A stretch of 15,574 bases of DNA from CAZMCC01 sp964564695 (GCA_964564695.1 CAZMCC010000095.1:1-15574), one strand, 5' to 3'; shown: positions 7,424 to 14,725, numbered from the stretch's first letter. Numbers and translations are program-made. The notes: generated by a model from the letters alone, not told the origin.

Positions 7424-9163
7424 TCAGCGGTTGCCGGACATGGCGACGTTGCCCGCACGATCACCGAACGCGATCCGGCGGGTTTCTTCGTCGGCGAGCT
7501 CGATGAGCCGCGCGATGCTGACCCCAGCGAGCTCGCCGTCGAGGCCGCTGGGCTCGGCGCCTTCGAGCTGACGCCCGAGGCGCTGGCACGCGGTGATGAT
7601 CGTCGAGTGGTTCGGGCGACCCATCGCCCGGGCGATCTCGGGGTAGCTCATCGTGGTGAACCGACGGCACAGCGTGGCCGCGATCGACCGCGCCAGCACG
7701 ACGCGCTTGTGACGCCCGCGCCCCATGAACTCGCTCGCCGACACGCCCAGCACGCGGCACGCGGCGGCGACCACCTCGTCGCCTCGGGGAGGGCGACGCG
7801 GCGACGAGTGGTCACCACCAGCGCGATCCTCGCCGAGGGCCCGCTCGACCGCGAGCACACCGACGGGCGATCCGGAAAGCTCGGGCAGCAGACGCCACAC
7901 GGCTTCGACTTTCAGCACCATGCCCTCGAGCTCGCGGACCGAGCAGCACGAGGCATTCGCCGAGGGCACGGCGGACGCACCCTTGGCGCCCGCCGCGGCC
8001 CGGGCGGCGTATTCAGCAATCCGCTCGACCGCCGCGGGCTGCATCGGAACCCGGCGCCGAACGGCGATCCGGGCGATGAGCTGGCGGGCGAGGCCGGAGT
8101 CGGGGAGGTCGACCTTCACCACCATGCCGGCCATGAAGCGCGAGACGAGCGCGTCGCTCATGTGCCCGAGCTGGCGCGGGTGCGAGTCGGACGCGAGGGC
8201 GAGCCGCCCGCTGGCGAGCTCGGTCGCGTTGATCGTCTGCACGAGTTCCTGCTGCGTGGCGGGCTTGCCGGCGATGAGGTGCACGTCGTCGACGCACAAG
8301 AGGTCGAGCTTGCGGTACTTGGCGCGGAACTTGTCGGTCGCGTTCTTGCGGATGGCGAGGGTGAACTCGCCGACGAAGTCCTCGGCGTTGACGTAGCGCA
8401 CGCGGGCGGGACGCACTGACGTGCCCGAGGCGACGCCGCGCTCGATCATCCGCCGCGCGATGCCCTGGAGCAGGTGCGTCTTGCCGACGCCGCAGGCGCC
8501 GTGGATGAAGAGCGGGCCGCCGAAGCTCTCAGGCTGCTCGGCGAGGCGAAGGGCCGCGGCGTACGCGAGGCGGTTGGTCGGCCCGACGCAGAACTCGTCG
8601 AGGGACACGCCGGCGTCGACGCCGGAGTCGGGATCGCCGACGCGGGCGCCGTCGGTGGCGTGACGTGTGGCCGCGTCGGTGTGGTCGGAGGGCTTGATGG
8701 CGTCGGCCGCGGGGTCGACGGCGTACTCGACCTCGACGCCGACGCCGAAGGTTCGCTCCGCCGCTTCATGAAGTACGGCGCCGAATCGCTTTTCAACGAG
8801 GCGGGTGAGGAAGCCGCTGGAGCCCAGAACGCGGACGCGCCGGTCGTCGCGGCGCTCGACGCGCACGCCGCCGACGCCGAAGTAGCGATCGACTTCGGTG
8901 GGGTCGACGCGCTCGCCCAGGGCGGCGAGAAGAATGTCGGCGGAATTGTCGGTGCCCGGTCGGGGCGCGGGACGCGTGGCGGGGGAGACGGGGGCGGCGG
9001 GGCGCCGATCGTCGGCGACGCGGTCCGCACCGGGGATGCCGGCGCCACGCTCTGCGTCACGACCCGGCTGGCGAGTTCCCCCTGCGGTGCCCGGGGTCGT
9101 CGCGAGCGAAGACGGGCTGGATGAGGAGGGGGAGATGCCCGAGCCGGCGTGACGTGATTCCAC
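7424..9163 (-). CDS. dnaA: Chromosomal replication initiator DnaA, divergent
   Basis: An AAA+ protein of up to 579 residues. Seen: a domain I-like segment (about 74-148), a short linker, Walker A GACGVGKT (222-229), Walker B LLCVDDVH (288-295), sensor 1 LASDSH (323-328), Arg finger SRF (341-343), sensor 2 VRELEG (409-414), and a C-terminal helix-turn-helix with the DnaA signature written RPNHSTIITACQRL (516-529). Relative to the usual DHTTVxHA, Asp is Asn, Thr is Ser and the second His is Thr, all in the box-reading helix. The first 70 residues are Ser/Pro/Gly/Arg-rich and precede domain I. The GTG at 9163 is the first possible start in the frame, has no clear ribosome site, and no ATG exists before domain III, so the true start may be an internal GTG. 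dnaN, recF and rpmH are absent. It could be a secondary paralogue. Confidence 0.88.
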   Translation of the reverse strand: MESRHAGSGISPSSSSPSSLATTPGTAGGTRQPGRDAERGAGIPGADRVADDRRPAAPVSPATRPAPRPGTDNSADILLAALGERVDPTEVDRYFGVGGVRVERRDDRRVRVLGSSGFLTRLVEKRFGAVLHEAAERTFGVGVEVEYAVDPAADAIKPSDHTDAATRHATDGARVGDPDSGVDAGVSLDEFCVGPTNRLAYAAALRLAEQPESFGGPLFIHGACGVGKTHLLQGIARRMIERGVASGTSVRPARVRYVNAEDFVGEFTLAIRKNATDKFRAKYRKLDLLCVDDVHLIAGKPATQQELVQTINATELASGRLALASDSHPRQLGHMSDALVSRFMAGMVVKVDLPDSGLARQLIARIAVRRRVPMQPAAVERIAEYAARAAAGAKGASAVPSANASCCSVRELEGMVLKVEAVWRLLPELSGSPVGVLAVERALGEDRAGGDHSSPRRPPRGDEVVAAACRVLGVSASEFMGRGRHKRVVLARSIAATLCRRFTTMSYPEIARAMGRPNHSTIITACQRLGRQLEGAEPSGLDGELAGVSIARLIELADEETRRIAFGDRAGNVAMSGNR

Positions 9164-9239
9164 TGGTTGAGTCCGTTCCCGGGAGGTGGAGCGGGGTAGC
9201 CGCCCGATCCCGATGCAAGCAGGCCTTCCGCCTCACGAA

Positions 9240-9258
9240 CCGCGGGTCGCACCCGCGG
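9240..9258 (-). other. Perfect 8-bp hairpin in the dnaA leader
   Basis: CCGCGGGT (9240-9247) pairs perfectly with ACCCGCGG (9251-9258) across a three-base loop, about 77 bases upstream of the dnaA GTG. There is no T tract after it, so it is not an intrinsic terminator. A leader RNA structure or a protein-binding palindrome is possible. Confidence 0.5.
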
Positions 9259-9439
9259 AGAGTTCGAGGGCGGCTTCGCGTCGTGAATCAGCGACGCGGA
9301 CGCCGAGAGGTCGAGCGATCCCTGCTCGCAAACGTCACGTTGGAGGTTTGATGCACCGGCGCGCCGCATCCGCCGCGATCGGGGGAGCCCCGAACGCCGA
9401 GGAGAGCAACACGTCTGGCGTACTTCCACCTCACTCGAG

Positions 9440-9482
9440 CCTGTTCAAGACGGCGCGTCGTAGGTGACGCGACACGAACAGG
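9440..9482 (-). other. Nested stem-loop in the dnaA leader
   Basis: An outer stem CCTGTTC/GAACAGG (9440-9446 with 9476-9482) encloses an inner stem CGCGTC/GACGCG (9454-9459 with 9466-9471) around a six-base loop. A further five-base stem GGTCG/CGACC follows at 9481-9496. All lie just downstream of the candidate dnaA promoter on the minus strand. Function is unknown; the lack of a T tract argues against simple termination. Confidence 0.45.
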
Positions 9483-9516
9483 TCGTCAACGCGACCGATG
9501 TCCTTAACCGGATCAC

Positions 9517-9545
9517 AGCATACCGACGCTTGCAGAGTCGCTCAA
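9517..9545 (-). promoter_or_regulatory. Candidate dnaA promoter
   Basis: On the minus strand TTGAGC (9545-9540) and TATGCT (9522-9517) are separated by exactly 17 bases, each matching four of six sigma-70 consensus positions. Transcription would begin near 9510 and give a leader of roughly 345 bases before the dnaA GTG. This is a visual match only. Confidence 0.4.
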
Positions 9546-9622
9546 GCCTCGAAACCGCTCGCACCGCGGTGTCGGCCGGTTCGTGTCGGGAATTCCCGCT
9601 GTCGATCGCGCGCGAGTTTTTT

Positions 9623-9665
9623 TTCTCCACGCACACCCCACCGCGTCGGACAATTTCGTGGAGAA
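9623..9665. promoter_or_regulatory. Inverted TTCTCCACG pair resembling DnaA boxes
   Basis: TTCTCCACG (9623-9631) and its exact reverse complement CGTGGAGAA (9657-9665) flank 25 bases. Each differs from the classical DnaA box TTATCCACA at two of nine positions. They lie between the acetyltransferase stop and the candidate dnaA promoter, next to a run of eight T. They could be DnaA sites for autoregulation, matched to the altered recognition helix of this DnaA, or simply an RNA stem. On the minus strand the stem is followed by A, not T, so it is not an intrinsic terminator. Confidence 0.35.
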
Positions 9666-9704
9666 CATTGTGAATTACCCCGCGCCGCAACGCCTCGGGG
9701 TGCG

Positions 9705-10760
9705 TCACCCCGGCGACCCCAAGCCCTTGACCATCGGGAGCCGCACACCCGTGCGCTCGAACCCGTGACGCGCGTACAGACGCAGCGCCGGCGTGTTCCG
9801 GGTATCCACCGCGCACGTGATCGAACGCATTCCGCGAACGCGCCGCTCCGCCACGCTTGCCACGCCGCGGGCCAGCAGGGCCGATGCAACCCCCTTGCCG
9901 CGCAATGTGGGACCCAGACCCAGATACACGAGTTCGAGCGACTCCAGCTCCGGGCACGGCGTGAGCAGCAGGCAGCCCGCCGGACCCGACTCATCGAACG
10001 CGATCCACCAGAACATGGGGTCGTAGTCGCCGACGCTGCGGTGCGACTCGAGCACCTCCGCCGGCGTGCGCATTCCGGACAGCTCGGGACAGTCGAGCGT
10101 TCCTTCGTAGGAGAGCGCAAGCGCCTGCAACAGCGCGGGGTTGCGCTCCTGGGGCAGCAGGTCGACCAGCGGCCGGAGCGTCACGCCCGACGGCGGCGCG
10201 GGGGTCGGACGGCGCGCCGAGCGGGGCATCGGCGCGCGGAGGTAGGCGAGCTCGCCGAGCTGGGCGAAACCGGCCGTGGCGAGCGTGGAACGGGCTTCGA
10301 GTTCGGAGGATTCGAGCAGGGCCTGCGCGAGGCGAACCCCGACCCCGGTCTGGGACCCGGGCTTGGCGAGGTGGTCGCAGGCGTGGCGCACGACCTCGGC
10401 CCGTTCCACCAAACGCGACTGTCGAGTGTCACCGCCCTCATGGGACGGGTCGCGTTCACCGGGGTAAACCGAGATGAAAACCGACGCCGTGCGCCCGGGG
10501 GCGACCACGGCGAGGCAGACTTCCCGAACATGCTCCGATCCGACCGCGACCGACCCCCAGAACAAGGACAGGTTGATGCCGGCGGCCGAGGCGTTCTCGA
10601 GGAACCGCTGCCCGGCGTCGGCGCCGGCGTGGGCCTGATGAGCGACCAGGCGATAGGCCGCGTCAACAAGTCGCGGACCCTCCATCCGCACGATGCGAAC
10701 CGCGGGGGGCTCGGCGGCGGAAGGGAGTGGTCGCGGAGGTTGGCCGAAGGCGGTGCTCAT
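9705..10760 (-). CDS. Tandem-domain GNAT family N-acetyltransferase
   Basis: A protein of 351 residues built from two GNAT-like halves. The C-terminal half (about 190-345) keeps the acetyl-CoA pyrophosphate-binding loop, VYLGLGPTLRGKGVASALL (278-296, core RGKGVA), and the following DTRNTPALRLYARHGF (319-334), so it should be an active acyltransferase. The N-terminal half (about 20-178) ends with ARSTLATAGFAQLGELAYL (156-174), like the tail of a second GNAT domain, but lacks a clear acetyl-CoA loop and is probably degenerate. Such pairs are known, for example in mycothiol synthase. I chose the ATG at 10760; no good ribosome site precedes it, and an ATG at 10685 is an alternative. It lies back-to-back with the lipoprotein gene. 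The substrate is unknown. Confidence 0.85.
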   Translation of the reverse strand: MSTAFGQPPRPLPSAAEPPAVRIVRMEGPRLVDAAYRLVAHQAHAGADAGQRFLENASAAGINLSLFWGSVAVGSEHVREVCLAVVAPGRTASVFISVYPGERDPSHEGGDTRQSRLVERAEVVRHACDHLAKPGSQTGVGVRLAQALLESSELEARSTLATAGFAQLGELAYLRAPMPRSARRPTPAPPSGVTLRPLVDLLPQERNPALLQALALSYEGTLDCPELSGMRTPAEVLESHRSVGDYDPMFWWIAFDESGPAGCLLLTPCPELESLELVYLGLGPTLRGKGVASALLARGVASVAERRVRGMRSITCAVDTRNTPALRLYARHGFERTGVRLPMVKGLGSPG

Positions 10761-10819
10761 TGGGAGGGAGACGCGGGTTGGCCGGGTTTGAGCGCGGGTG
10801 TGGGGGGTTCGGGGTGAGT

Positions 10820-10847
10820 TTGACCGGAACCGCGGATTCAATAGACT
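10820..10847 (+). promoter_or_regulatory. Candidate promoter of the lipoprotein gene
   Basis: TTGACC (10820-10825) and TAGACT (10842-10847) are separated by 16 bases, a fair sigma-70-type match in an otherwise GC-rich intergenic space between divergent genes. The start codon is about 130 bases further on. Confidence 0.4.
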
Positions 10848-10982
10848 ACGCCCCCAAGTCCTTTGCCGGGGCGACGACCCCGTTTCATGTGCCGACGATT
10901 CGCCGCAACGTTCACTCCCAGCGGCACTTGCCCCACCTCCCCCCTCCAGACACGACGGGCCTGAATCGAGTACAAGGAAGAC

Positions 10983-11639
10983 ATGACGATGAGCGAGCCT
11001 TTGAACCGTCGGTCGATGATGTCGCGTCTGGGCGTGGTCATGGCGATGGCCGTGGTCGCGGTGACCGGGATTGTGCTCGCGTGCGCGGGGCGTCCGCCGG
11101 AGCCGGACCCGGTTCCGCGTCGCTGGCAGCTTGATGTGGAGATCGGCCCGGTTCGGGTGATCACCCTCAAGGACCGCGAGGGGGTCGAGAAGGGGTTTCT
11201 GTACCTGACCTACACCGTGATCAACAACAGCAAGGAAGATCTGCTGTTTGCCCCGAGCTTTGAGGCGTCGTTCGGGGGCGAGGGCAAGCCGGTCCGCTCC
11301 GGGCGCAACGTGCCGGTGGAGATCACCAAGCAGCTCAAGGACTCGACGCAGAACCCGGACATCCAGGACCAGATTGCGATCCTCGGGCAACTGCTCCGCG
11401 GCCGCGAGAACAGCAAGGTGGGCCTGGTCGTGTGGCCGCTGGTCGACGCGAACGCGAGCGAGCTGTCGCTCTACTGGTCGGGCTTCAGCGGCGAAACGAC
11501 CGTGGTCGAGAAACCCGACACCCACGAGAAGGTCACCCTCCGCAAGACCCTGATGACCCGCTACGTGGTCCCGGGGACGCTGATTGGCCAGGGGTCGACG
11601 CCTCTGGTGCAGTCGGAGCGCCGGTGGATCATGCGGTGA
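10983..11639 (+). CDS. Predicted lipoprotein of unknown function
   Basis: A protein of 218 residues. After a basic N-terminus (NRRSMMSR) comes a hydrophobic stretch, GVVMAMAVVAVTGIVLAC, ending at Cys34, which fits a type II signal peptide, although Leu at -2 is not the commonest lipobox residue. Acidic and proline residues follow (GRPPEPDPVP). The mature part has alternating hydrophobic strands and the phrase YLTYTVINNSKEDLLFAP (about 74-91), suggesting a beta-sandwich; I cannot name the family. The ATG at 10983 follows AAGGAAG closely, and a second ATG six bases on would give better spacing. The gene sits alone between the divergent acetyltransferase and rpmA, 125 bases upstream of the latter. 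Confidence 0.75.
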   Translation: MTMSEPLNRRSMMSRLGVVMAMAVVAVTGIVLACAGRPPEPDPVPRRWQLDVEIGPVRVITLKDREGVEKGFLYLTYTVINNSKEDLLFAPSFEASFGGEGKPVRSGRNVPVEITKQLKDSTQNPDIQDQIAILGQLLRGRENSKVGLVVWPLVDANASELSLYWSGFSGETTVVEKPDTHEKVTLRKTLMTRYVVPGTLIGQGSTPLVQSERRWIMR

Positions 11640-11764
11640 GATCGGTCTAGGATTTCGGCCCATCACCCGGGACTTGCGGGGTGGGGTCGGCGGGTCGTTC
11701 CGTCGAGAGGTACTGCCGGTAAGTACTGGCAAAGACAGCAGTTCGAAGCAGCGGAGCGTTCGCC

Positions 11765-12040
11765 ATGGCACACAAAAAGGGGCAGGGCTCGACGAAGAAC
11801 GGCCGGGACTCGAACCCGCAGTACCGCGGGATCAAGCTCTACGGCGGTCAGCACGCGAACCCCGGCTCGATCATCGTCCGCCAGGTCGGCACGCCCTTCT
11901 TCCCCGGCTTCCAGGTCGGGATCGGGCGCGACAACACCCTCTACGCCCTGACCGAGGGCAAGGTGGTGTACCAGGGCCGTAAGGTCAGCATCATGCCCGC
12001 GGACGCGAAGGCGGCCCGGCCGGTGTGGCTGAAGGCCTGA
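11765..12040 (+). CDS. rpmA: 50S ribosomal protein L27
   Basis: A protein of 91 residues with the bL27 signature: MAHKKGQGSTKNGRDSNPQ at the N-terminus, then IKLYGGQ, IIVRQVGT, PGFQVGIGRDNTLYALTEG. It sits in the large subunit with its N-terminal tail reaching towards the peptidyl-transferase centre. The ATG at 11765 has GGAG eight bases upstream. There is no N-terminal extension of the Firmicutes type that needs protease cleavage. rplU (L21), the usual upstream partner, is absent; the preceding gene is the lipoprotein. A strong intrinsic terminator follows. Confidence 0.96.
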   Translation: MAHKKGQGSTKNGRDSNPQYRGIKLYGGQHANPGSIIVRQVGTPFFPGFQVGIGRDNTLYALTEGKVVYQGRKVSIMPADAKAARPVWLKA

Positions 12041-12077
12041 GCAACGACACCCGCTAGGCTTTGCAAACAAACACTCG

Positions 12078-12114
12078 CACGCCGCACTCCGATGAGTGCG
12101 GCGTGTTCGCTTTT
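12078..12114 (+). terminator. Intrinsic terminator of rpmA
   Basis: Twelve perfect base pairs (12078-12089 with 12094-12105) close a four-base loop CGAT, followed by TTCGCTTTT. On the opposite strand the stem is followed by GTGTTTGTTTG, so it could work in both directions. It ends 14 bases before the Nudix start codon, which separates that gene from rpmA. Confidence 0.88.
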
Positions 12115-12128
12115 GCGGGGCTGAAACG

Positions 12129-12920
12129 ATGACACCGCGAGAGCTCAGCACAATGGACGGTCACCTCGCGCTGCTCAAGCCGGGAGGCGAGTTCCGGCTC
12201 GTGGTGTACGAGGACGGCGGGTTGCCGGCGTTCGCCGCGGTCGGCACGGAGCAGATCGCGCAGGCGTGGGGCGCGGCGCGGGCGCAGAACCCGGGGCTGT
12301 ACGACGGGCCGCTCTTGAGCGTCGAGGGGATTGACCTGGAGCACGGCACGATCGAGTGCCGTCGCGGGCGGTACAGCGAACTGGTCGCGCAGACGACGCT
12401 CGCGAAGGCGTTCGGGGCGTGGTGCCTGGGCGTCGCGCAGTTGAGCGTGACGGGGCTGATCGTGGGGCGTGACTGGGAGGGCGGGCGCCACGTCGCGATC
12501 GGGCGCCGCTCGGACAAGACGCGGATCTATCCGGGGCTGTGGGAGCTTGCGCCCTCCGGCGGCGTGGAGCTGGCCGATGTGGGCGCCGGCGGCGGGCTCG
12601 CGGTGCTCACGCGGGCGCTCGACGCCGAGGCGCGCGAGGAGCTGGGGATGGAGCTGGAGATGGGCGGGGCGAAGGGCGTGGCGGTGGTGGCGGATCCGGA
12701 CGCGGGGAGCGTGGACGTGATCGTGCGGGTCGAGCTGCCGGGGAAGATGGTGCCGCACCGGGCTCCGAGTGGGGGGGCATGCGGGTCGTGCATGTGGGAA
12801 TACACCGACACAGCGTGGCTGAGCGAGCGCGACGCGATGAAGTTCGTGCGTGAGCACGACGGGGCGATCATCCCGCCGGCGCGGGCGGCGATGGGGAGGC
12901 TGGGGGAGTTGCTGGGGTGA
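12129..12920 (+). CDS. Nudix hydrolase-like protein
   Basis: A protein of 263 residues. The second half carries a Nudix fold pattern: IYPGLWELAPSGGVE (133-147) leads into a Nudix box that ends EAREELGM (167-174), keeping the metal-binding glutamates. The box is longer than the 23-residue canon, with a Gly/Ala-rich insertion (about 149-160), and the usual Arg of REUxEE is Ala. The first 100 residues are a separate N-terminal domain I do not recognise. A CxxC pair (Cys218, Cys221) lies near the C-terminus. It should hydrolyse a nucleoside diphosphate derivative, but the substrate is unknown. I chose the ATG at 12129, just after the rpmA terminator; only a weak GGGG precedes it. It converges with the M16 peptidase gene across a REP-like pair. 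Confidence 0.78.
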   Translation: MTPRELSTMDGHLALLKPGGEFRLVVYEDGGLPAFAAVGTEQIAQAWGAARAQNPGLYDGPLLSVEGIDLEHGTIECRRGRYSELVAQTTLAKAFGAWCLGVAQLSVTGLIVGRDWEGGRHVAIGRRSDKTRIYPGLWELAPSGGVELADVGAGGGLAVLTRALDAEAREELGMELEMGGAKGVAVVADPDAGSVDVIVRVELPGKMVPHRAPSGGACGSCMWEYTDTAWLSERDAMKFVREHDGAIIPPARAAMGRLGELLG

Positions 12921-12928
12921 AGAAAGAC

Positions 12929-13046
12929 GGGTGCCCCGGCGGAGCTTTGTCCGCCGGGATGGACGGGTACGAGCGGCCAAGCTCGAATCTCATCGCGGAA
13001 CTCGGCATGGGCTGAACCCGGCGGACAGAGCTCCGCCGGGGCACCC
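12929..13046. repeat. REP-like inverted pair (BIME-like element)
   Basis: Two 30-base arms (12929-12958 and 13017-13046) are reverse complements at 29 of 30 positions; the one difference (T12947 against G13028) still forms a wobble pair in RNA. Each arm is itself a hairpin: CCCGGCGGA pairs with TCCGCCGGG over nine bases with a six-base loop (12935-12958 and 13017-13040). The 58-base spacer has a small CGAGC/GCTCG stem (12970-12985). It fills the gap between two convergent genes, the classic place for REP elements, and may act as a bidirectional transcript end. No REP-associated transposase is in the window. Confidence 0.8.
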
Positions 13047-13063
13047 ACTCCACCCCCCACCCC

Positions 13064-14448
13064 TCACGGCGTGAACACCGTCACGAACTTCTTCTCCGGT
13101 GCCGTCGCCCGGTCGACGATCGCCTTGAGCTGATCGGGCGTCAGCGTCTTCACACTCGCGAGCACCTTCGCGTCGCCCGCGACGCGGTCGCGCATCGCGG
13201 TCTGCAGGGCGTGGTGGAGCAGGACCAGGCCGCCGGGGTCGGCGTGAAAGCCGGGGCGGTTGCCGAAGATCTGCTTGCCCTGGGTCTGGGCCTGGTCCCA
13301 CGCGGGGATCGCCTGGTTCTCGAGCGACGCCACGGCCATCAGCCACATGCCGGATGCGGCGGAGTCGCGGAGCGCGGCGATGAACCGCTCCGTGATCACC
13401 CGCTCCTGCTCGGCGCGGTCGAGTTCCGGTCGAAGCGTGGCGTACACGAACAGAGGGAGCCCCCCCACGTCCCCCACCCCCCCCACCGCCCACGTGCGCC
13501 CCGACGGCATCGCGATGAGCGATCCCTTCTGCACTTGCTCGTCGCGGGCGAACCGTTCCATCGCGAGGTCGCCCAGGAGTGTGAGGGCGAGGCGTTCGGT
13601 GGGGCCGGCGGGCGGGTCGAAGGCCACGATGAGGCCGATGTGCGCGCTCGTCCACTTCACGCTCGAACGGCGCGGGACGCTCGACCACGCGGGAATCGTC
13701 GGCGGCGGGTCGGAGGCCGCGGGCACGGCACCAATGGTGTCACGCACGAGTTTCTGCGCCGCGTCGAGCTCGAAGCCCCCCACAACCACCATCGTCATGC
13801 GGTCCGGACGGTACCAGCAGGCCCGCCACGCGCCGACGGCGCCGAGGTCGAAACTCCTGGTCGCACCCGAGAGGGCCGCCTCGTGCCGATCGTGGAACCA
13901 CGCCTGCGGGCCTGCGACGAAGGCGTACTTCATGAGCGGGGCCATGGGCGAGGCGTCGACGAAGCCGGCCTCCTGGTCAATCCGCGGCGACTCCTGCGCG
14001 AGCAGCGCGGGCGTGAACGTCACGCCGCCCACCCCCACACGGAGCCGATCGGCCTCGAGCGCGAGGATGCGCGGGAGGTCTTCGGCGGGCGCCTCGTGCT
14101 CATAGCGCGTGACGTCGGCGAGTGTTTCGGCGTCACCGAGCCGCGGGCGTTGCCGGTGGCGAAGGCCTCGCCGGCCGGCGCGCCGGCGCTTGCGCCGTAG
14201 CAGGTCAGGTGCTCGACGAGGTGCGCGAGCTGCGGCATGCCGGCGGGCTCGTTGATCGAGCCGACGTGGTGAACGACCTCGACGGCCACACGGGTCGCGC
14301 CCGGGACGGGAACGAGGATCACGCGGGCGCCGTTGTCCAGGACGACGGGGGATGGCGGCGCCGCCGCGACGTGCCCAGCAGCCGCTCCGCTGCCCGGGGT
14401 TCCCAGGACGACGAGTGCGCAGGCCGACAGCACTGCCCGAAGGTTCAT
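13064..14448 (-). pseudogene. M16 family zinc peptidase, split by a -1 frameshift
   Basis: The reconstructed protein has about 461 residues. The N-terminal part starts at the ATG 14448, with AGGAG seven bases upstream, and has a signal peptide (MNLRAVLSACALVVLG and following). VVLDNGARVILVPVPGATRVAVEVVHHVGS leads to the zinc motif HLVEH (His76, Glu79, His80). The frame is lost around 14135-14151. The next frame resumes with DAETLADVTRYEHEAPAED and continues through EADRLRV, a downstream Glu that could be the third zinc ligand, and the second M16 domain, FDLGAVGAWRACWYRP and MTMVVVGGFELDAA, to the stop at 13064. Without the shift this would be a complete exported peptidase of normal size. Frames differ by -1, equal to one missing base, so mutation, assembly error or recoding are all possible; I see no slippery heptamer. 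The gene ends an operon 55 bases behind the small membrane protein. Confidence 0.82.
13460..13484 (-). other. G-rich run on the M16 coding strand
   Basis: The plus strand has C runs of 7, 5 and 8, separated by ACGT and A; on the coding strand these are G8, G5 and G7. They encode a Gly/Val-rich loop (GGVGDVGG). The pattern could fold as a G-quadruplex in the mRNA and is prone to polymerase or sequencing slippage, although the frame is intact across it. Confidence 0.4.
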
Positions 14449-14503
14449 GGCGATTCTCCTCTTCAAGTTGACGACGACGACGTGCGGGATCAGGAGTGCA
14501 GGG

Positions 14504-14725
14504 TCAGCCCCTGCGGAGTTCTTCGGCGGCGAGGCGCTGCTGATCGAGCATGGCCCGGGCGTTGTTGGCGGTAGCCAGGAGCATCCGCGGCATGGACCAG
14601 CACAGCGCGCCCCCAACCCCGACCACGAGCGCGACGATGGCCCATGGGAACCAGGAACGCAAGGGCGACCCCCCCGCGAGCAGCCACGCGCCGTTCACGC
14701 CCGCGAAGAGCGTCAGCGCGAGCAT
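14504..14725 (-). CDS. Small two-TM membrane protein
   Basis: A predicted inner-membrane protein of 73 residues with two hydrophobic segments (about 1-18 and 25-45), then a polar helix NNARAMLDQQRLAAEELRRG. I do not recognise the family. The frame also opens at ATG 14776, but the overlapping stretch (14726-14776) has the G/C-rich third positions of the upstream gene's frame, not this one, so a start at 14725 (or GTG 14731), with 13 bases of overlap, is more likely. It could otherwise be the broken C-terminal half of the preceding membrane protein. Confidence 0.55.
   Translation of the reverse strand: MLALTLFAGVNGAWLLAGGSPLRSWFPWAIVALVVGVGGALCWSMPRMLLATANNARAMLDQQRLAAEELRRG

Larger units (their letters stand above)
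9164..9704. other. 541-base gene-free region upstream of dnaA
   Basis: I see no convincing gene here. Short frames exist on both strands but lack ribosome sites and family similarity. On the minus strand, from right to left, the region holds an inverted TTCTCCACG pair (9623-9665), a T8 run (9617-9624), a candidate promoter (9517-9545), hairpins at 9481-9496, 9440-9482 and 9240-9258, and then the dnaA start. It probably carries the dnaA promoter and a long structured leader. Origin function is possible but unsupported: I find no canonical TTATCCACA cluster and no extended AT-rich unwinding element. Confidence 0.6.

Noticed and set aside
9164..9429. Minus-strand frame beginning at GTG 9429 as an alternative dnaA N-terminus
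   Set aside because: It is in another frame from dnaA, would need a shift, has no ribosome site and no domain similarity.
9623..9665. Intrinsic terminator of the acetyltransferase
   Set aside because: The stem has a 25-base loop, and on the minus strand it is followed by a run of A rather than T.
9164..9704. Classical oriC
   Set aside because: No cluster of TTATCCACA boxes, no extended AT-rich element, and no dnaN, rpmH or recF beside dnaA.
9445..9957. Minus-strand frame of 170 codons beside the acetyltransferase
   Set aside because: Overlaps the acetyltransferase C-terminus in another frame, with no motif.
11710..11726. GTACT/AGTAC stem in the rpmA leader as an L27 autoregulatory site
   Set aside because: Only five base pairs with a seven-base loop, too weak to claim without comparison.
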